Shown piece after piece: positions 33,045-40,805 of a stretch of DNA of 64,000 nt. This DNA is from Verrucomicrobiia bacterium. GTDB taxonomy: Bacteria > Verrucomicrobiota > Verrucomicrobiia > Limisphaerales > DSYF01. The stretch is taken from positions 41,565 through 105,564 of the forward strand of contig DASTWL010000091.1 in NCBI GenBank assembly GCA_035765895.1, read 5' to 3'. The notes under the pieces were generated by a model that saw only the letters and a list, made by a program, of their open reading frames with translations, made no database searches and had not been told where the DNA came from. The translations under genes and the position numbers were made by a program. Position 1 is the first letter of the stretch, and every line of letters starts with the position of its first letter.

Positions 33045-33986
33045 ATGACGAAGCCGGCCGCCACCAATCCGCCCGCTCCCACTCCGCGACCGCGCCGGCG
33101 TTTGCCCCGCTCCTTCAAGGAACTGACCCCCTCCCGTCATTTTGCGCCGCGCAAATTCTTCCATGAACTCGTCCTCAAGGCACTGCTGACGCCGCGGCAC
33201 GGCGAGCATAAGCCGCCGCGCTTTCCGAAGCTGCGCCGCGGCCAGGTGGCCATCACATGGATTGGCCACGCCTCGTTTCTCATTCAATTCACCGACCTGA
33301 ATGTTCTCGTCGATCCGAACTTTGCGAACTGGCTCTTCCTCTTGAAGCGCATCAAACGCGCCGGTCTGCGCCTGCGCGATCTGCCGCCGATTGACCTGGT
33401 GCTGCTGACTCACGCGCATTTCGATCACTTCCATAAGCCCACCCTGCGCCGGTTGCCGCATCCGAAAATCGGTGTGATGCCGTGGGGCGTGGGCGACCTG
33501 GCGCACGATCTGGGTTTCGAGCGCATCATCGAACTGGAGTGGTGGGAAAGCTTCCGCCGCCATGACTGGCGCGTCACCCTGACGCCAAGCAAGCACTGGG
33601 GCGCGCGCACCTTGCATGACGCCCACCGCGGCTACGGCGGCTTTGTGCTCGAACATCAAGGCCGGAAAATTTATCACGCCGGCGACAGCGCCTATTTCGA
33701 CGGCTTCACGGAAATCGGCCGGCGCCTTTCCCCCGAAATCGCCCTGCTGCCCATCGGCGCCTATCATCCGGAATCGTTCCGCCATGTTCACATGGGGCCG
33801 GATGAAGCCATCAAGGCGTTTTGCGACCTCCACGCGCGCCGGCTGGTCCCGATGCACTACGGCACCTTTCGCCTGGCGTTCGAGGAGATGGACGAACCGC
33901 CGCGCTGGCTCCAGCAACTCGCCCAAGAACACGGCCTGACCAAAAAAGTCGCCGTGTTGCAGGAAGGGGTTCCCATCGTGTTCTGA
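33045..33986 (+). CDS. Metallo-beta-lactamase-fold hydrolase, NAPE-PLD/UlaG-like
   Basis: The protein has 313 residues. The N-terminal basic, proline-rich stretch has no clear signal. ITWIGHASFLIQF opens the fold, LVLLTHAHFDHFHKPTL is the HxHxDH zinc motif, KIYHAGDSAYFDGF supplies the bridging Asp, and LVPMHYGTF the last His. This pattern belongs to the beta-lactamase superfamily domain 2 group that includes NAPE-phospholipase D-like enzymes and ascorbate-6-phosphate lactonase. The substrate is not predictable; a phosphodiester or lactone is likely. Confidence 0.86.
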   Translation: MTKPAATNPPAPTPRPRRRLPRSFKELTPSRHFAPRKFFHELVLKALLTPRHGEHKPPRFPKLRRGQVAITWIGHASFLIQFTDLNVLVDPNFANWLFLLKRIKRAGLRLRDLPPIDLVLLTHAHFDHFHKPTLRRLPHPKIGVMPWGVGDLAHDLGFERIIELEWWESFRRHDWRVTLTPSKHWGARTLHDAHRGYGGFVLEHQGRKIYHAGDSAYFDGFTEIGRRLSPEIALLPIGAYHPESFRHVHMGPDEAIKAFCDLHARRLVPMHYGTFRLAFEEMDEPPRWLQQLAQEHGLTKKVAVLQEGVPIVF

Positions 33987-34185
33987 ACAACTTCGGCCCG
34001 CGGCGGTTGCGCTTTCTGCGCCTCGCGGCGCTCCGTCGCCAACCGCCCGCTGTGTTTCTGATCTGAATGGAGCGCGATTATGTTGCAGACCAGTCGCAGC
34101 ACTCTCAATCCGCTGCGGCTGACGCGTCGGGCACAGCCGCGCTCCCGCGAAGCCAAATTGAGACACTATCAACCCGTCGCAAACC

Positions 34186-34214
34186 TTGACGACACAAACT
34201 ATTGTGTGATAGAA
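34186..34214 (+). promoter_or_regulatory. nrdR promoter with an NrdR-type box
   Basis: TTGACG (34186-34191) is a -35 box and ATAGAA (34209-34214) a weak -10 candidate. The 16-base palindrome ACACAAACTATTGTGT at 34192-34207 fills the spacer and matches the NrdR box pattern ACACWATATATWGTGT at all but two central positions. A second, degenerate candidate lies about 30 bases downstream (34222-34237). Autoregulation by NrdR is expected. Confidence 0.75.
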
Positions 34215-34245
34215 AGTGTCAAACCACCATTTGGTGTGTTTTTCT

Positions 34246-34701
34246 ATGCGATGCCCCAAATGCGGTTGTGTGGATGACAAAGTCGTGGATTCTCGCGCGG
34301 CGCGGGAAGGCGCCACCATTCGCCGCCGCCGCGAATGCACGGGCTGTGGGCATCGTTTCACCACCTACGAGGAAATCGAGCACGCCGGTTGGATGGTGCT
34401 GAAGCGCGACGGGAGGCACGAAGAGTTTTCGCGCGACAAGCTGCTCAACGGCATCAAGAAGGCCTGCCAGAAGCGGCCTGTTTCCCCCAAGGTCATGGAA
34501 GATTTGGCGGAAAAAATCGTCGAGACGGCCACCACCAAGTTTGAACGGGAAATCCCCTCGGACTTTCTGGGCAAGATGGTGATGGAAGGTTTGAGTGAAA
34601 TTGACGAAGTGGCCTACGTGCGGTTCGCCAGCGTGTATCGCCGCTTCCAGGAAGCCACCGACTTCGTGCACGAGGTCAAAAAACTGGAGGCCCAGCAATG
34701 A
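34246..34701 (+). CDS. nrdR: Transcriptional repressor NrdR
   Basis: The ATG at 34246 gives MRCPKCGCVDDKVVDSR, the canonical N-terminus; an upstream in-frame ATG at 34216 lies within the regulatory region. The zinc ribbon has Cys pairs in MRCPKCG and ECTGCGHRF. The ATP-cone domain follows (VLKRDGRHEEFSRDKLLNGI). NrdR senses ATP/dATP and represses ribonucleotide reductase genes, none of which is present in the window. The length, 151 residues, is normal. The stop overlaps the next start by ATGA. Confidence 0.95.
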   Translation: MRCPKCGCVDDKVVDSRAAREGATIRRRRECTGCGHRFTTYEEIEHAGWMVLKRDGRHEEFSRDKLLNGIKKACQKRPVSPKVMEDLAEKIVETATTKFEREIPSDFLGKMVMEGLSEIDEVAYVRFASVYRRFQEATDFVHEVKKLEAQQ

Positions 34702-35255
34702 TCGCACTTGCGGAAGACTGCATTCTCCTGCGGCGCAGCAACGGCGAAAGCGAGCCCATGCAGGCGGGCACCATCGCCGTGGAGGTTGTGACGGAAGGCG
34801 AATCGCCCTTCGACGAAGCGTTCGTCAAGGAGGCCTCCGCAGCGGTGCTTCATTATTTCAAGAATGAGGAGGGCCGTGAATCGGTGACGCTGGGCGAATT
34901 TGCCGAGGCACTGGAAAAGGTTTTGAAGGGCTTCCAGTTCAAGGCCGAACCCCTCTCCGCAACCGACGAGGCACAACTCGTCGTGGAAACCGATCTGCAG
35001 GCGCTCGCAGCCGACGCGGACGGCGCCTTTGAACTGACGTTTTTCCCGCGCCTGCGAAATGAGATGCGTGCCCGGCTGCAACAATCACCGCGCGTGCTGC
35101 GCTTTCGCGGCCTGCGCAACTGCGTCATGCGGCTCACCGGCGCCCGGCGCTGGAGCGCGCGTTGCCAGAATCTGCAGGAGCAGATCGTTCAGTTCCTGCG
35201 CGAATGCCTGAGCACCGAACCGCATCCCGACGCCTGCGCCCTCGTGGTCGAGTAA
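34698..35255 (+). CDS. Conserved hypothetical protein coupled to nrdR
   Basis: The protein has 185 residues and its ATG overlaps the nrdR stop, so translation is probably coupled. No domain is recognised. The acidic N-terminal two thirds include VEVVTEGESPFDEAFVKEAS and TLGEFAEALEKVLKGFQFKA, predicted to be mostly helical. A basic, Arg-rich C-terminal part (RNEMRARLQQSPRVLRFRGL) could contact nucleic acid or a partner. It lacks a signal peptide and membrane segments. Position suggests a link with nucleotide metabolism, but this is only inference. Confidence 0.72.
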   Translation: MIALAEDCILLRRSNGESEPMQAGTIAVEVVTEGESPFDEAFVKEASAAVLHYFKNEEGRESVTLGEFAEALEKVLKGFQFKAEPLSATDEAQLVVETDLQALAADADGAFELTFFPRLRNEMRARLQQSPRVLRFRGLRNCVMRLTGARRWSARCQNLQEQIVQFLRECLSTEPHPDACALVVE

Positions 35256-35310
35256 CCCGGTGGGGCGGACGCGTCGGGCGGGGCAAACCAAGCAACGGCC
35301 ATCAGCAGCA

Positions 35311-35655
35311 ATGAGCAAAACCATCTTCGAGCGCATTTGCGCCCGGGAAATCCCGGCGGCCATCGTTTACGAGGATGAACACATCGTCGCGTTCCGGGAC
35401 ATCAAGCCCGCAGCGCCCACGCACGTGCTCATCATCCCGCGCAAACCCATTGCCAAACTGGAGGACGCCACGTCTGCGGATCACGCCATGCTGGGTCACC
35501 TGCTGCTCAAGGCGCCTGTCATCGCCGCCCAGGTCGGCCTGACGGAAGGCGGCTACCGCCTCGTTTTGAACAACGGCCGCGACTCCGGCCAGGAAGTGCC
35601 GCACCTGCATTTTCACCTGCTCGGGGGGCGTCCTTTGCACTGGCCGCCCGGCTGA
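35311..35655 (+). CDS. HIT family protein (HinT-like)
   Basis: The ATG at 35311 gives MSKTIFERICAREIPAAIVY, the usual HinT N-terminus. The purine-nucleotide binding histidine triad is VPHLHFHLLGG near the C-terminus, preceded by YRLVLNNGRDSGQ. Length, 114 residues, matches the family. HinT proteins hydrolyse nucleoside phosphoramidates, including AMP-lysine linkages. It is located between the nrdR operon and prfB, with gaps of about 55 bases on each side. Confidence 0.93.
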   Translation: MSKTIFERICAREIPAAIVYEDEHIVAFRDIKPAAPTHVLIIPRKPIAKLEDATSADHAMLGHLLLKAPVIAAQVGLTEGGYRLVLNNGRDSGQEVPHLHFHLLGGRPLHWPPG

Positions 35656-35712
35656 ATCCCGCGCATTTCCACGTTTGCGCCGGGAACCCCGTTTGACTAC
35701 GTTGCGCGCCTT

Positions 35713-36862
35713 ATGTTTGAAATGATCGTTGCCCGCATTGAAACGGTGGACCAGAAACTGAAGCACCTGCGGAGGTTTCTTTGACGTCGCCAAATTGAAC
35801 CAACGGCTCGCCGAACTTGAGGCGCAGATGGCCGGCGAAACGTTCTGGAACAATCAGGACGCCGCCCAAAAGGTCATTACCGAGGCCAACGACATTCGCG
35901 GCAAAATCGACCCGCTCGCCCGCTTTGCCAAACAGTTCGAAGACCTGCAGGTCATGCTCGAACTCGCCCAGGCCGAACCGCCCGAGGCGCAGTTTAAATT
36001 GCAGGCCGAGATTGAGACGGACACCAACAAGTTTCTCGCGGACCTCGATGCGTTCGAGTTGCGCACGTTCCTGAACGGCCAGCACGACAAGAACAACTGC
36101 ATCTTCACCATCAACGCCGGCGCCGGCGGCACCGAGGCGCAGGACTGGGCCGAAATGCTCTCCCGCATGTATGGCCGCTGGTTCGACCTGCGCGGGTGGA
36201 AATGGGAAATCACCGACGCACTGGCCGGCGATTCCGCCGGGCTGAAGAGCGTGACCTTCCGCGTCGAGGGCGAATACGCCTATGGTTTCGCCAAGGCCGA
36301 ACGCGGCGTGCATCGCCTCGTCCGCATCTCGCCGTTTGACGCCAACAAGCGCCGCCACACGAGCTTCTCCAGCGTAGATGTCATCGCAGAAATCAGCGAC
36401 CTCAACGAGAGCGACATCGTCATTCCCAAAAGCGAAATCCAGCGCGACACCTACCGTTCCGGTGGCAAAGGCGGCCAGAACGTAAACAAGGTGGAAACAG
36501 CCGTCCGCCTCACGCACATCCCGACGGGCCTCGTTGCCGCCTCACAGGCGCAACGCAGCCAGGCGCAAAACGAAGCGACGGCGATGGCCATGTTGATCTC
36601 CAAGCTCTACGCGATGAAGCTCGACCAGGCCAAGAGCGAGATGGAGCGCTTCTACGGCGACAAGGGCAGCATCTCGTGGGGCAACCAGATTCGCAGCTAC
36701 GTGTTCCAGCCCTACCGCATGGTGAAGGACTTGCGCACTGGGGAGCAGACGAGCGATGTTCAGGGCGTGATGGACGGCAATTTGGATCCGTTCGTGAACG
36801 CCTGGCTGCGCGCCGGTTGTCCGCTGAAGCGGATGCAAGGCCTCAAGGACGAGGAAGAGTGA
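35713..36862 (+). CDS. prfB: Peptide chain release factor 2 with programmed +1 frameshift
   Basis: The first 23 codons from the ATG at 35713 end at CTT followed by TGA; a +1 shift over the T at 35782 continues as GACGTCGCC into the long frame. The total product is about 382 residues. The SPF tripeptide in LVRISPFDANKRRHTSF reads UGA/UAA stops, and RSGGKGGQNVNKVETAVRL holds the GGQ hydrolysis motif. Release factor 2 ends translation at UGA and UAA. The shift site responds to low RF2 and provides autoregulation. A GxxExxY cassette lies right after the stop. Confidence 0.95.
35771..35785 (+). promoter_or_regulatory. RF2 programmed frameshift site
   Basis: GGAGG, three bases, then CTT TGA C reproduce the known RF2 recoding signal: internal Shine-Dalgarno sequence, slippery CTT, and an in-frame UGA followed by C. 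Confidence 0.92.
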
Positions 36863-36891
36863 TTTGCCACAGAGATACAGAGCACACAGAG
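36863..36891 (+). repeat. Left inverted repeat of GxxExxY cassette 1
   Basis: The sequence TTTGCCACAGAGATACAGAG plus nine bases pairs with 37280-37308 in inverted orientation at 25 of 29 positions. It begins directly after the prfB stop and ends one base before the GxxExxY start codon. Confidence 0.8.
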
Positions 36892-36892
36892 A

Positions 36893-37279
36893 ATGAGCCT
36901 GGAATTTCCAGAGGAACGCGACCCGCTCACCGAGAAGATCATTGGTTGCGCCATCGAAGTTCACCGAACGCTTGGTCCCGGATTATTGGAATCAACCTAC
37001 GAATCGGCGCTCAGCATTGAATTTGAAATGGCCGGACTGAAGCATCAACGCCAGCTCGTGATCCCGGTAACCTACAAGAATCGGCCGGCAGGCGAATACC
37101 GGTTGGACTTGGTGGTGGAAAATTCTGTAATCGTGGAAATCAAAAGCGTGGATCGATGCGATCCTGTATTCGAAGCACAATTGCTGACCTACTTGAAAAT
37201 CACCGGCCTAAAGCGCGGGTTGCTGTTGAATTTCAACGCGCGCCTGCTCAAAGATGGCATCAAGCGATTGGTGCTCTAA
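36893..37279 (+). CDS. GxxExxY family protein, PD-(D/E)XK nuclease fold (cassette 1)
   Basis: The protein has 128 residues. The name motif is GLLESTY (Gly30, Glu33, Tyr36). The nuclease-fold core is EYRLDLVVENSVIVEIKS, with Asp72, Glu82 and Lys84 as the D...ExK triad. The family (TIGR04256/PF13366-like) has no established biochemical function. The gene is tightly enclosed by inverted repeats, one base upstream and directly at the stop, and separates prfB from trpC. A second, divergent copy lies near 49.8 kb. Base composition is lower in GC than in prfB or trpC, which fits recent arrival. It could be a mobile or selfish nuclease cassette. Confidence 0.88.
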   Translation: MSLEFPEERDPLTEKIIGCAIEVHRTLGPGLLESTYESALSIEFEMAGLKHQRQLVIPVTYKNRPAGEYRLDLVVENSVIVEIKSVDRCDPVFEAQLLTYLKITGLKRGLLLNFNARLLKDGIKRLVL

Positions 37280-37308
37280 CTCTGTGCTCTCTGTGTCTCT
37301 GTGGCCAA
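37280..37308 (-). repeat. Right inverted repeat of GxxExxY cassette 1
   Basis: Its complement TTGGCCACAGAGACACAGAG plus nine bases matches the left arm with four differences. It starts at the GxxExxY stop and extends over the first codons of trpC, including its GTG start. Confidence 0.8.
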
Positions 37309-38152
37309 CATTCTAGATACAATCGTTGAACAGAAGCAGCGCGAAGTCGCCGAATTGCCCGCGCGGATCATCGCCGCCGGCGACATTCGCGATGCGATGC
37401 TCGAACACGGTGAGCGCCGCGACTTCCTCGGCGCGCTGCGCCAGCCGCGCCGCGGCAAGGTTGCGCTGATCGCCGAGGTCAAAAAGGCGTCGCCTTCGGC
37501 CGGCGTGATCAGCAAGGACTTCGATCCCGTTCGCATCGCCATCGAATACGAGCGGGCCGGCGCGACCTGCCTCTCCGTGCTGACGGACGAAAAGTTTTTC
37601 CAGGGCGACCTCGAATACCTCCGCGACATCCGCGCCGCCGTGAAGCTGCCGTTGCTGCGGAAGGATTTCATCATTGATGAGCGCCAGATCCTCGAGGCCG
37701 CCGAATGGGGCGCGGACGCCATCCTGCTCATCGTCTCCATCCTCGATGACGCGCGACTCAAGAAATTCCACGAATTGGCCACTGAGGCCGGACTCTCCGC
37801 GCTCGTCGAAGTGCATGACGAGGCCGAACTGGTCCGCGCCCAGGCCATCAACGCACCGCTCATCGGCGTCAACAATCGCAACTTGAAATCATTCACGGTG
37901 GACCTGGCGAATACCGAGCACATCGCGGCGAAGATCGAAGCCCGAAGATTGAAGCTGGCCGCCTCCGCCACGCCATCCGCCATCCTCAATTCCCCATCCT
38001 CGCCCCTGCTGGTGGCCGAAAGCGGCATTCATACCCGCAATGACGTTGAGCGTCTGGCCCGCTGTGGCGCCGGCGCGATTCTTGTGGGCGAATCCCTCGT
38101 CCGCCAAGGCATCGAAGAAATCGGCGCGAAGGTGGACGAGCTCCTGGGGTGA
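37301..38152 (+). CDS. trpC: Indole-3-glycerol phosphate synthase
   Basis: The GTG start gives (M)ANILDTIVEQKQREVAEL, the normal TrpC N-terminus, and lies inside the right repeat of the cassette. VALIAEVKKASPSAGVISKD carries the catalytic Lys region, LPLLRKDFIIDERQILEA the second signature, and IGVNNRNLKSFTVDL and LLVAESGIHTRNDVERL the phosphate-binding strands. It closes the indole ring in tryptophan synthesis. Between HIAAKI and LLVAESG about 22 extra residues are present compared with usual family members, in frame. No other trp gene is in the window. Confidence 0.94.
   Translation: MANILDTIVEQKQREVAELPARIIAAGDIRDAMLEHGERRDFLGALRQPRRGKVALIAEVKKASPSAGVISKDFDPVRIAIEYERAGATCLSVLTDEKFFQGDLEYLRDIRAAVKLPLLRKDFIIDERQILEAAEWGADAILLIVSILDDARLKKFHELATEAGLSALVEVHDEAELVRAQAINAPLIGVNNRNLKSFTVDLANTEHIAAKIEARRLKLAASATPSAILNSPSSPLLVAESGIHTRNDVERLARCGAGAILVGESLVRQGIEEIGAKVDELLG
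37939..38004 (+). other. In-frame extra segment within trpC
   Basis: About 66 bases encode EARRLKLAASATPSAILNSP and a few more residues in a loop where homologues normally have only a short turn. The DNA has a different texture from the rest of the gene (CCATCCGCCATCCTCAATTC). It may be a small repeat element fixed in frame. Confidence 0.55.
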
Positions 38153-38232
38153 GTGACAAGTAGGTTTGCCCAGCAGGGTGTCCGTTAGGCGCTGCTTCGT
38201 GCCTCCCCTCCTGTCCATCGGCCGGCGCAACA

Positions 38233-38254
38233 GGAGCGCCGACCTCTGGTCGGC
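38233..38254 (+). repeat. REP-like palindrome, copy 1
   Basis: GGAGCGCCGACCTCTGGTCG plus GC; the arms GCCGACC/GGTCGGC pair around TCT. The same unit occurs inverted at 47955-47976 and in a covarying form at 47865-47886. It lies in the 288-base gap between trpC and the next gene, which otherwise holds nothing recognised. Confidence 0.65.
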
Positions 38255-38440
38255 TTTGCGCGGTTTGCAACGAGTCGCGCTTCTTGTCATCCTCGCGCTT
38301 CATCGGCCAGTGCGTCTTAAGCCAACTTCAAGCCGGCGTTTCGGAGGCGGATGTTTTGCTACGCGCGCGGAAGTTTCGAGTTGAACCTCCTTCGCCGAGT
38401 CCTACTCTCATTGCACGTTCACTCAACACGCATTACTCCC

Positions 38441-39631
38441 ATGTCACAACGACCTCTCAACGTAGGGCTCATCGGCGGCGGCGGCAGCGCGTTCATCGTT
38501 CATCCGCAGGCACGCGCGGTTCACTTCGACGGCACGCGGCGCGTGGTCGCAGCGGCGCTTTCTTCCAATCCGAAGAAGGCGCTCGAAGCCGCGGCGAACT
38601 GGGCCTATCCGGTTCGCGGTTACGAATCCTACGATGCCATGTTTGCGGATCAGAAGCATCTGCCCGCCGAGCAGCGCCTCGATTACGTGGTCATCGTCAC
38701 GCCGAATCATGTCCACTTTGATCCCGCTGCGAAGGCGTTGAAGGCGGGCATCGCCGTGTTCTGCGAGAAGCCGCTCACCCTGAATGCGGCCGAAGCGGCG
38801 GCGCTGGTGAAATTGCAGCGCAAGACCGGCGTGCCGTTTGGTGTGGCGCACACTTACGTCGGTCACTGGACGAGCCGCCTTTCGCGCTTCATCGTGCGCA
38901 GCGGCCTGCTCGGCGAGGTGCGTTGGGTGGACAGTTCCTACATCCAAGGCTGGCTCGCAACCAAACTGGAAGACTCCGGCCAGACACAGGCGGCGTGGCG
39001 CGTGAACCCCAAGCTCGCCGGGGCGTCCGGCTGTGGCGGCGACATCGGGACACACGCGTTGATGCAACTTCGCTACGTCACCGGCCTGGAAGTGACCCGG
39101 CTCTCGGCGCAGCTCGAGACTTTTGTCCAGGGCCGCCAGCTCGATGATCATTTCACCGTGTATTGCCACCTGAGCAACGGCGGCAAGGCGCTGGTGCGTG
39201 CATCACAAATTTGCATCGGCCACAAAAACGACCTCGGCATCGAAGTCGCCGGCACGAAAGGCACGCTGCGCTGGCGGCAGGAGGAACCCGAATGCGTCAC
39301 GATCCACCTGCCCGGTCAACCGGACCGCGTGTATTGGCGCGGCGCGGTTTCGCCCGGCGACGGCTTCCTGCCGAAAAGCACGCCGGCTGATTTGATGGCC
39401 GAGCCGACCGCTCCGTCTGGTCATAACGAAGGTTTCCACGACGCCTTTGCGCGCCTGCATCGCTGTTTTGAAGTGGATGTGCGGCAATGGCAGGCCGGCA
39501 AGGCCGTAAAGTCCGACGGCGCCCATTACGCGAACATCGAAGACGGCTGGACCGGCATGGCGTTCATTGAGACGGCCGTGAAGTCGTCGGCGAAGCAGGG
39601 CGCGTGGTTGAAGATGCCCAAACAGGTTTAA
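38441..39631 (+). CDS. Gfo/Idh/MocA family oxidoreductase
   Basis: The ATG at 38441 gives MSQRPLNVGLIGGGGSAFIV; an upstream extension from 38351 lies in the intergenic repeat region. The glycine-rich loop is followed by VVIVTPNHVHFDPAAKALKA and IAVFCEKPLTLNAAEAAALV (EKP motif). SGCGGDIGTHALMQLRYVTG is the conserved C-terminal domain segment with Asp and His near the active site. It has no signal peptide and so is cytoplasmic. It is the third member of this family in the window and is not linked to an isomerase gene here. The substrate is unknown. Confidence 0.9.
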   Translation: MSQRPLNVGLIGGGGSAFIVHPQARAVHFDGTRRVVAAALSSNPKKALEAAANWAYPVRGYESYDAMFADQKHLPAEQRLDYVVIVTPNHVHFDPAAKALKAGIAVFCEKPLTLNAAEAAALVKLQRKTGVPFGVAHTYVGHWTSRLSRFIVRSGLLGEVRWVDSSYIQGWLATKLEDSGQTQAAWRVNPKLAGASGCGGDIGTHALMQLRYVTGLEVTRLSAQLETFVQGRQLDDHFTVYCHLSNGGKALVRASQICIGHKNDLGIEVAGTKGTLRWRQEEPECVTIHLPGQPDRVYWRGAVSPGDGFLPKSTPADLMAEPTAPSGHNEGFHDAFARLHRCFEVDVRQWQAGKAVKSDGAHYANIEDGWTGMAFIETAVKSSAKQGAWLKMPKQV

Positions 39632-39679
39632 CCGGCGTGCCCGTGGTTGATTTCGTCGCCGGATGAGGGAGAGTTGTCT

Positions 39680-40147
39680 GTGACCTCGCCGGAATTACAA
39701 GTGGGCATCACAGTCGTCATCGGGTTGCTGCTCTGGCTGGGAGTGCAGGCATTCAAGGCCTGGCTGACCAGGCCCGCCGCACCGGATCCTTGGGGTCCGG
39801 ACGTGGCCAAGGCAATGGAGCAGCCTGACGCCACGCCGATCTGTCCCCATTGCCAGTCTCCGCATGCGGCGCAAAGCTGGTTCTGTCCGGAATGTGGCCG
39901 CGTAGTGGGTGATTACAACAACCTCAACCCCTATCTGTATCTCTTCTCATTGGGCGAGGTGCTGCGCGAAGGCACCACAGGTCACGTGCGGAAATCGTGG
40001 CTGACGGTGGCTGGTTTTCTCCTGCTGTCGCTGATCGAGTATCTCGTGCTGGCGCCGATCTACTGGTTCTTTTTCTTCCGGAATCTGTCGCAGGAGCCGG
40101 ACGTGGGAGCGGCCAGTGGCGAACCGCCCGTGATCACGCGTGACTAA
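39680..40147 (+). CDS. Zinc-ribbon membrane protein
   Basis: The GTG at 39680 is chosen because GAGGGAGA lies at a good distance upstream; a TTG at 39647 is the alternative. A membrane helix near the N-terminus (VGITVVIGLLLWLGVQAF) is followed by a cytoplasmic-type zinc ribbon with two CxxC knuckles (ICPHCQSPH, FCPECGRV) and a second hydrophobic stretch (LTVAGFLLLSLIEYLVLAPI). No family name is recognised. It overlaps the convergent cytosine deaminase gene by four bases. Confidence 0.75.
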   Translation: MTSPELQVGITVVIGLLLWLGVQAFKAWLTRPAAPDPWGPDVAKAMEQPDATPICPHCQSPHAAQSWFCPECGRVVGDYNNLNPYLYLFSLGEVLREGTTGHVRKSWLTVAGFLLLSLIEYLVLAPIYWFFFFRNLSQEPDVGAASGEPPVITRD

Positions 40148-40581
40148 ACCCCGATATCCTCATTCCACAGTTCCGGCCGCGCGGCGATGAAATCGCGCAT
40201 CAATTGGATACACTCCGCATCCTGGAGAATCTCCACGCTCACACCTTGCGAGCGCACATATTCCTCCGGCCCCTGGAATGTCACGTTCTCGCCGACGACG
40301 ATGTGCGGAATCTTGTAGAGCAAAGCCGCCCCGCTGCACATCGGGCACGGCGAGAGCGTTGAATAGAGCGTGCAGCGCGCATAAACCGTCGCGGGCAGCC
40401 GGCCGGCGTTTTCGAGGCAGTTCATCTCGGCATGGTGAATTACGCTGCCGTGCTGCACGCGCTGATTGTGGCCGCGCCCGATGATTTTGCCGTCGCACAC
40501 GAGCACCGAGCCGATGGGAATGCCGCCCGCGGCCAGGCCTTTGCGGGCCTCTTCGATTGCGGCTTGCATAAAGGGATCCAT
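40144..40581 (-). CDS. Cytosine deaminase of the fungal (FCY1-like) type
   Basis: The protein has 145 residues of the cytidine deaminase-like fold. The zinc site is HHAEMNCLEN (HAE) and TLSPCPMCSGAAL (PCxxC). GIPIGSVLVCDGKIIGRGHN and VYARCTLYSTLSPC follow the yeast cytosine deaminase pattern. The C-terminus ARPELWNEDIGV closely resembles the active-site-closing WFEDIGE end of the yeast enzyme, which tRNA adenosine deaminases lack. It is thus expected to convert cytosine to uracil in pyrimidine salvage. It is divergent from the Ycf46-like ATPase. Confidence 0.88.
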   Translation of the reverse strand: MDPFMQAAIEEARKGLAAGGIPIGSVLVCDGKIIGRGHNQRVQHGSVIHHAEMNCLENAGRLPATVYARCTLYSTLSPCPMCSGAALLYKIPHIVVGENVTFQGPEEYVRSQGVSVEILQDAECIQLMRDFIAARPELWNEDIGV

Positions 40582-40805
40582 CGTTTGCCTCCTGGTTGCG
40601 GGCGGTCATGACACCTCCCGAATTTCTCCTCGACCGGCGAAACGCGTTGATTTCGCCCTGTTCCTTGCCGCCCACAGGAAGCCAAATTGCCGCTGACGAA
40701 GCAAGCCATCGGGCAGCTCGGCCCCGGATTCACGCCCGCTGCCGGCTCCGTCCGACTTTTTCCTTGAACCTGTCGCGCTTTACGGGACGCTTGCCGCATC
40801 ATCGA

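Noticed and set aside
34002..34047. Inverted repeat GGCGGTT...AACCGCC after the metallo-beta-lactamase-fold gene
   Set aside because: The seven-base arms are separated by 32 bases and no T-run follows; too weak for a terminator.
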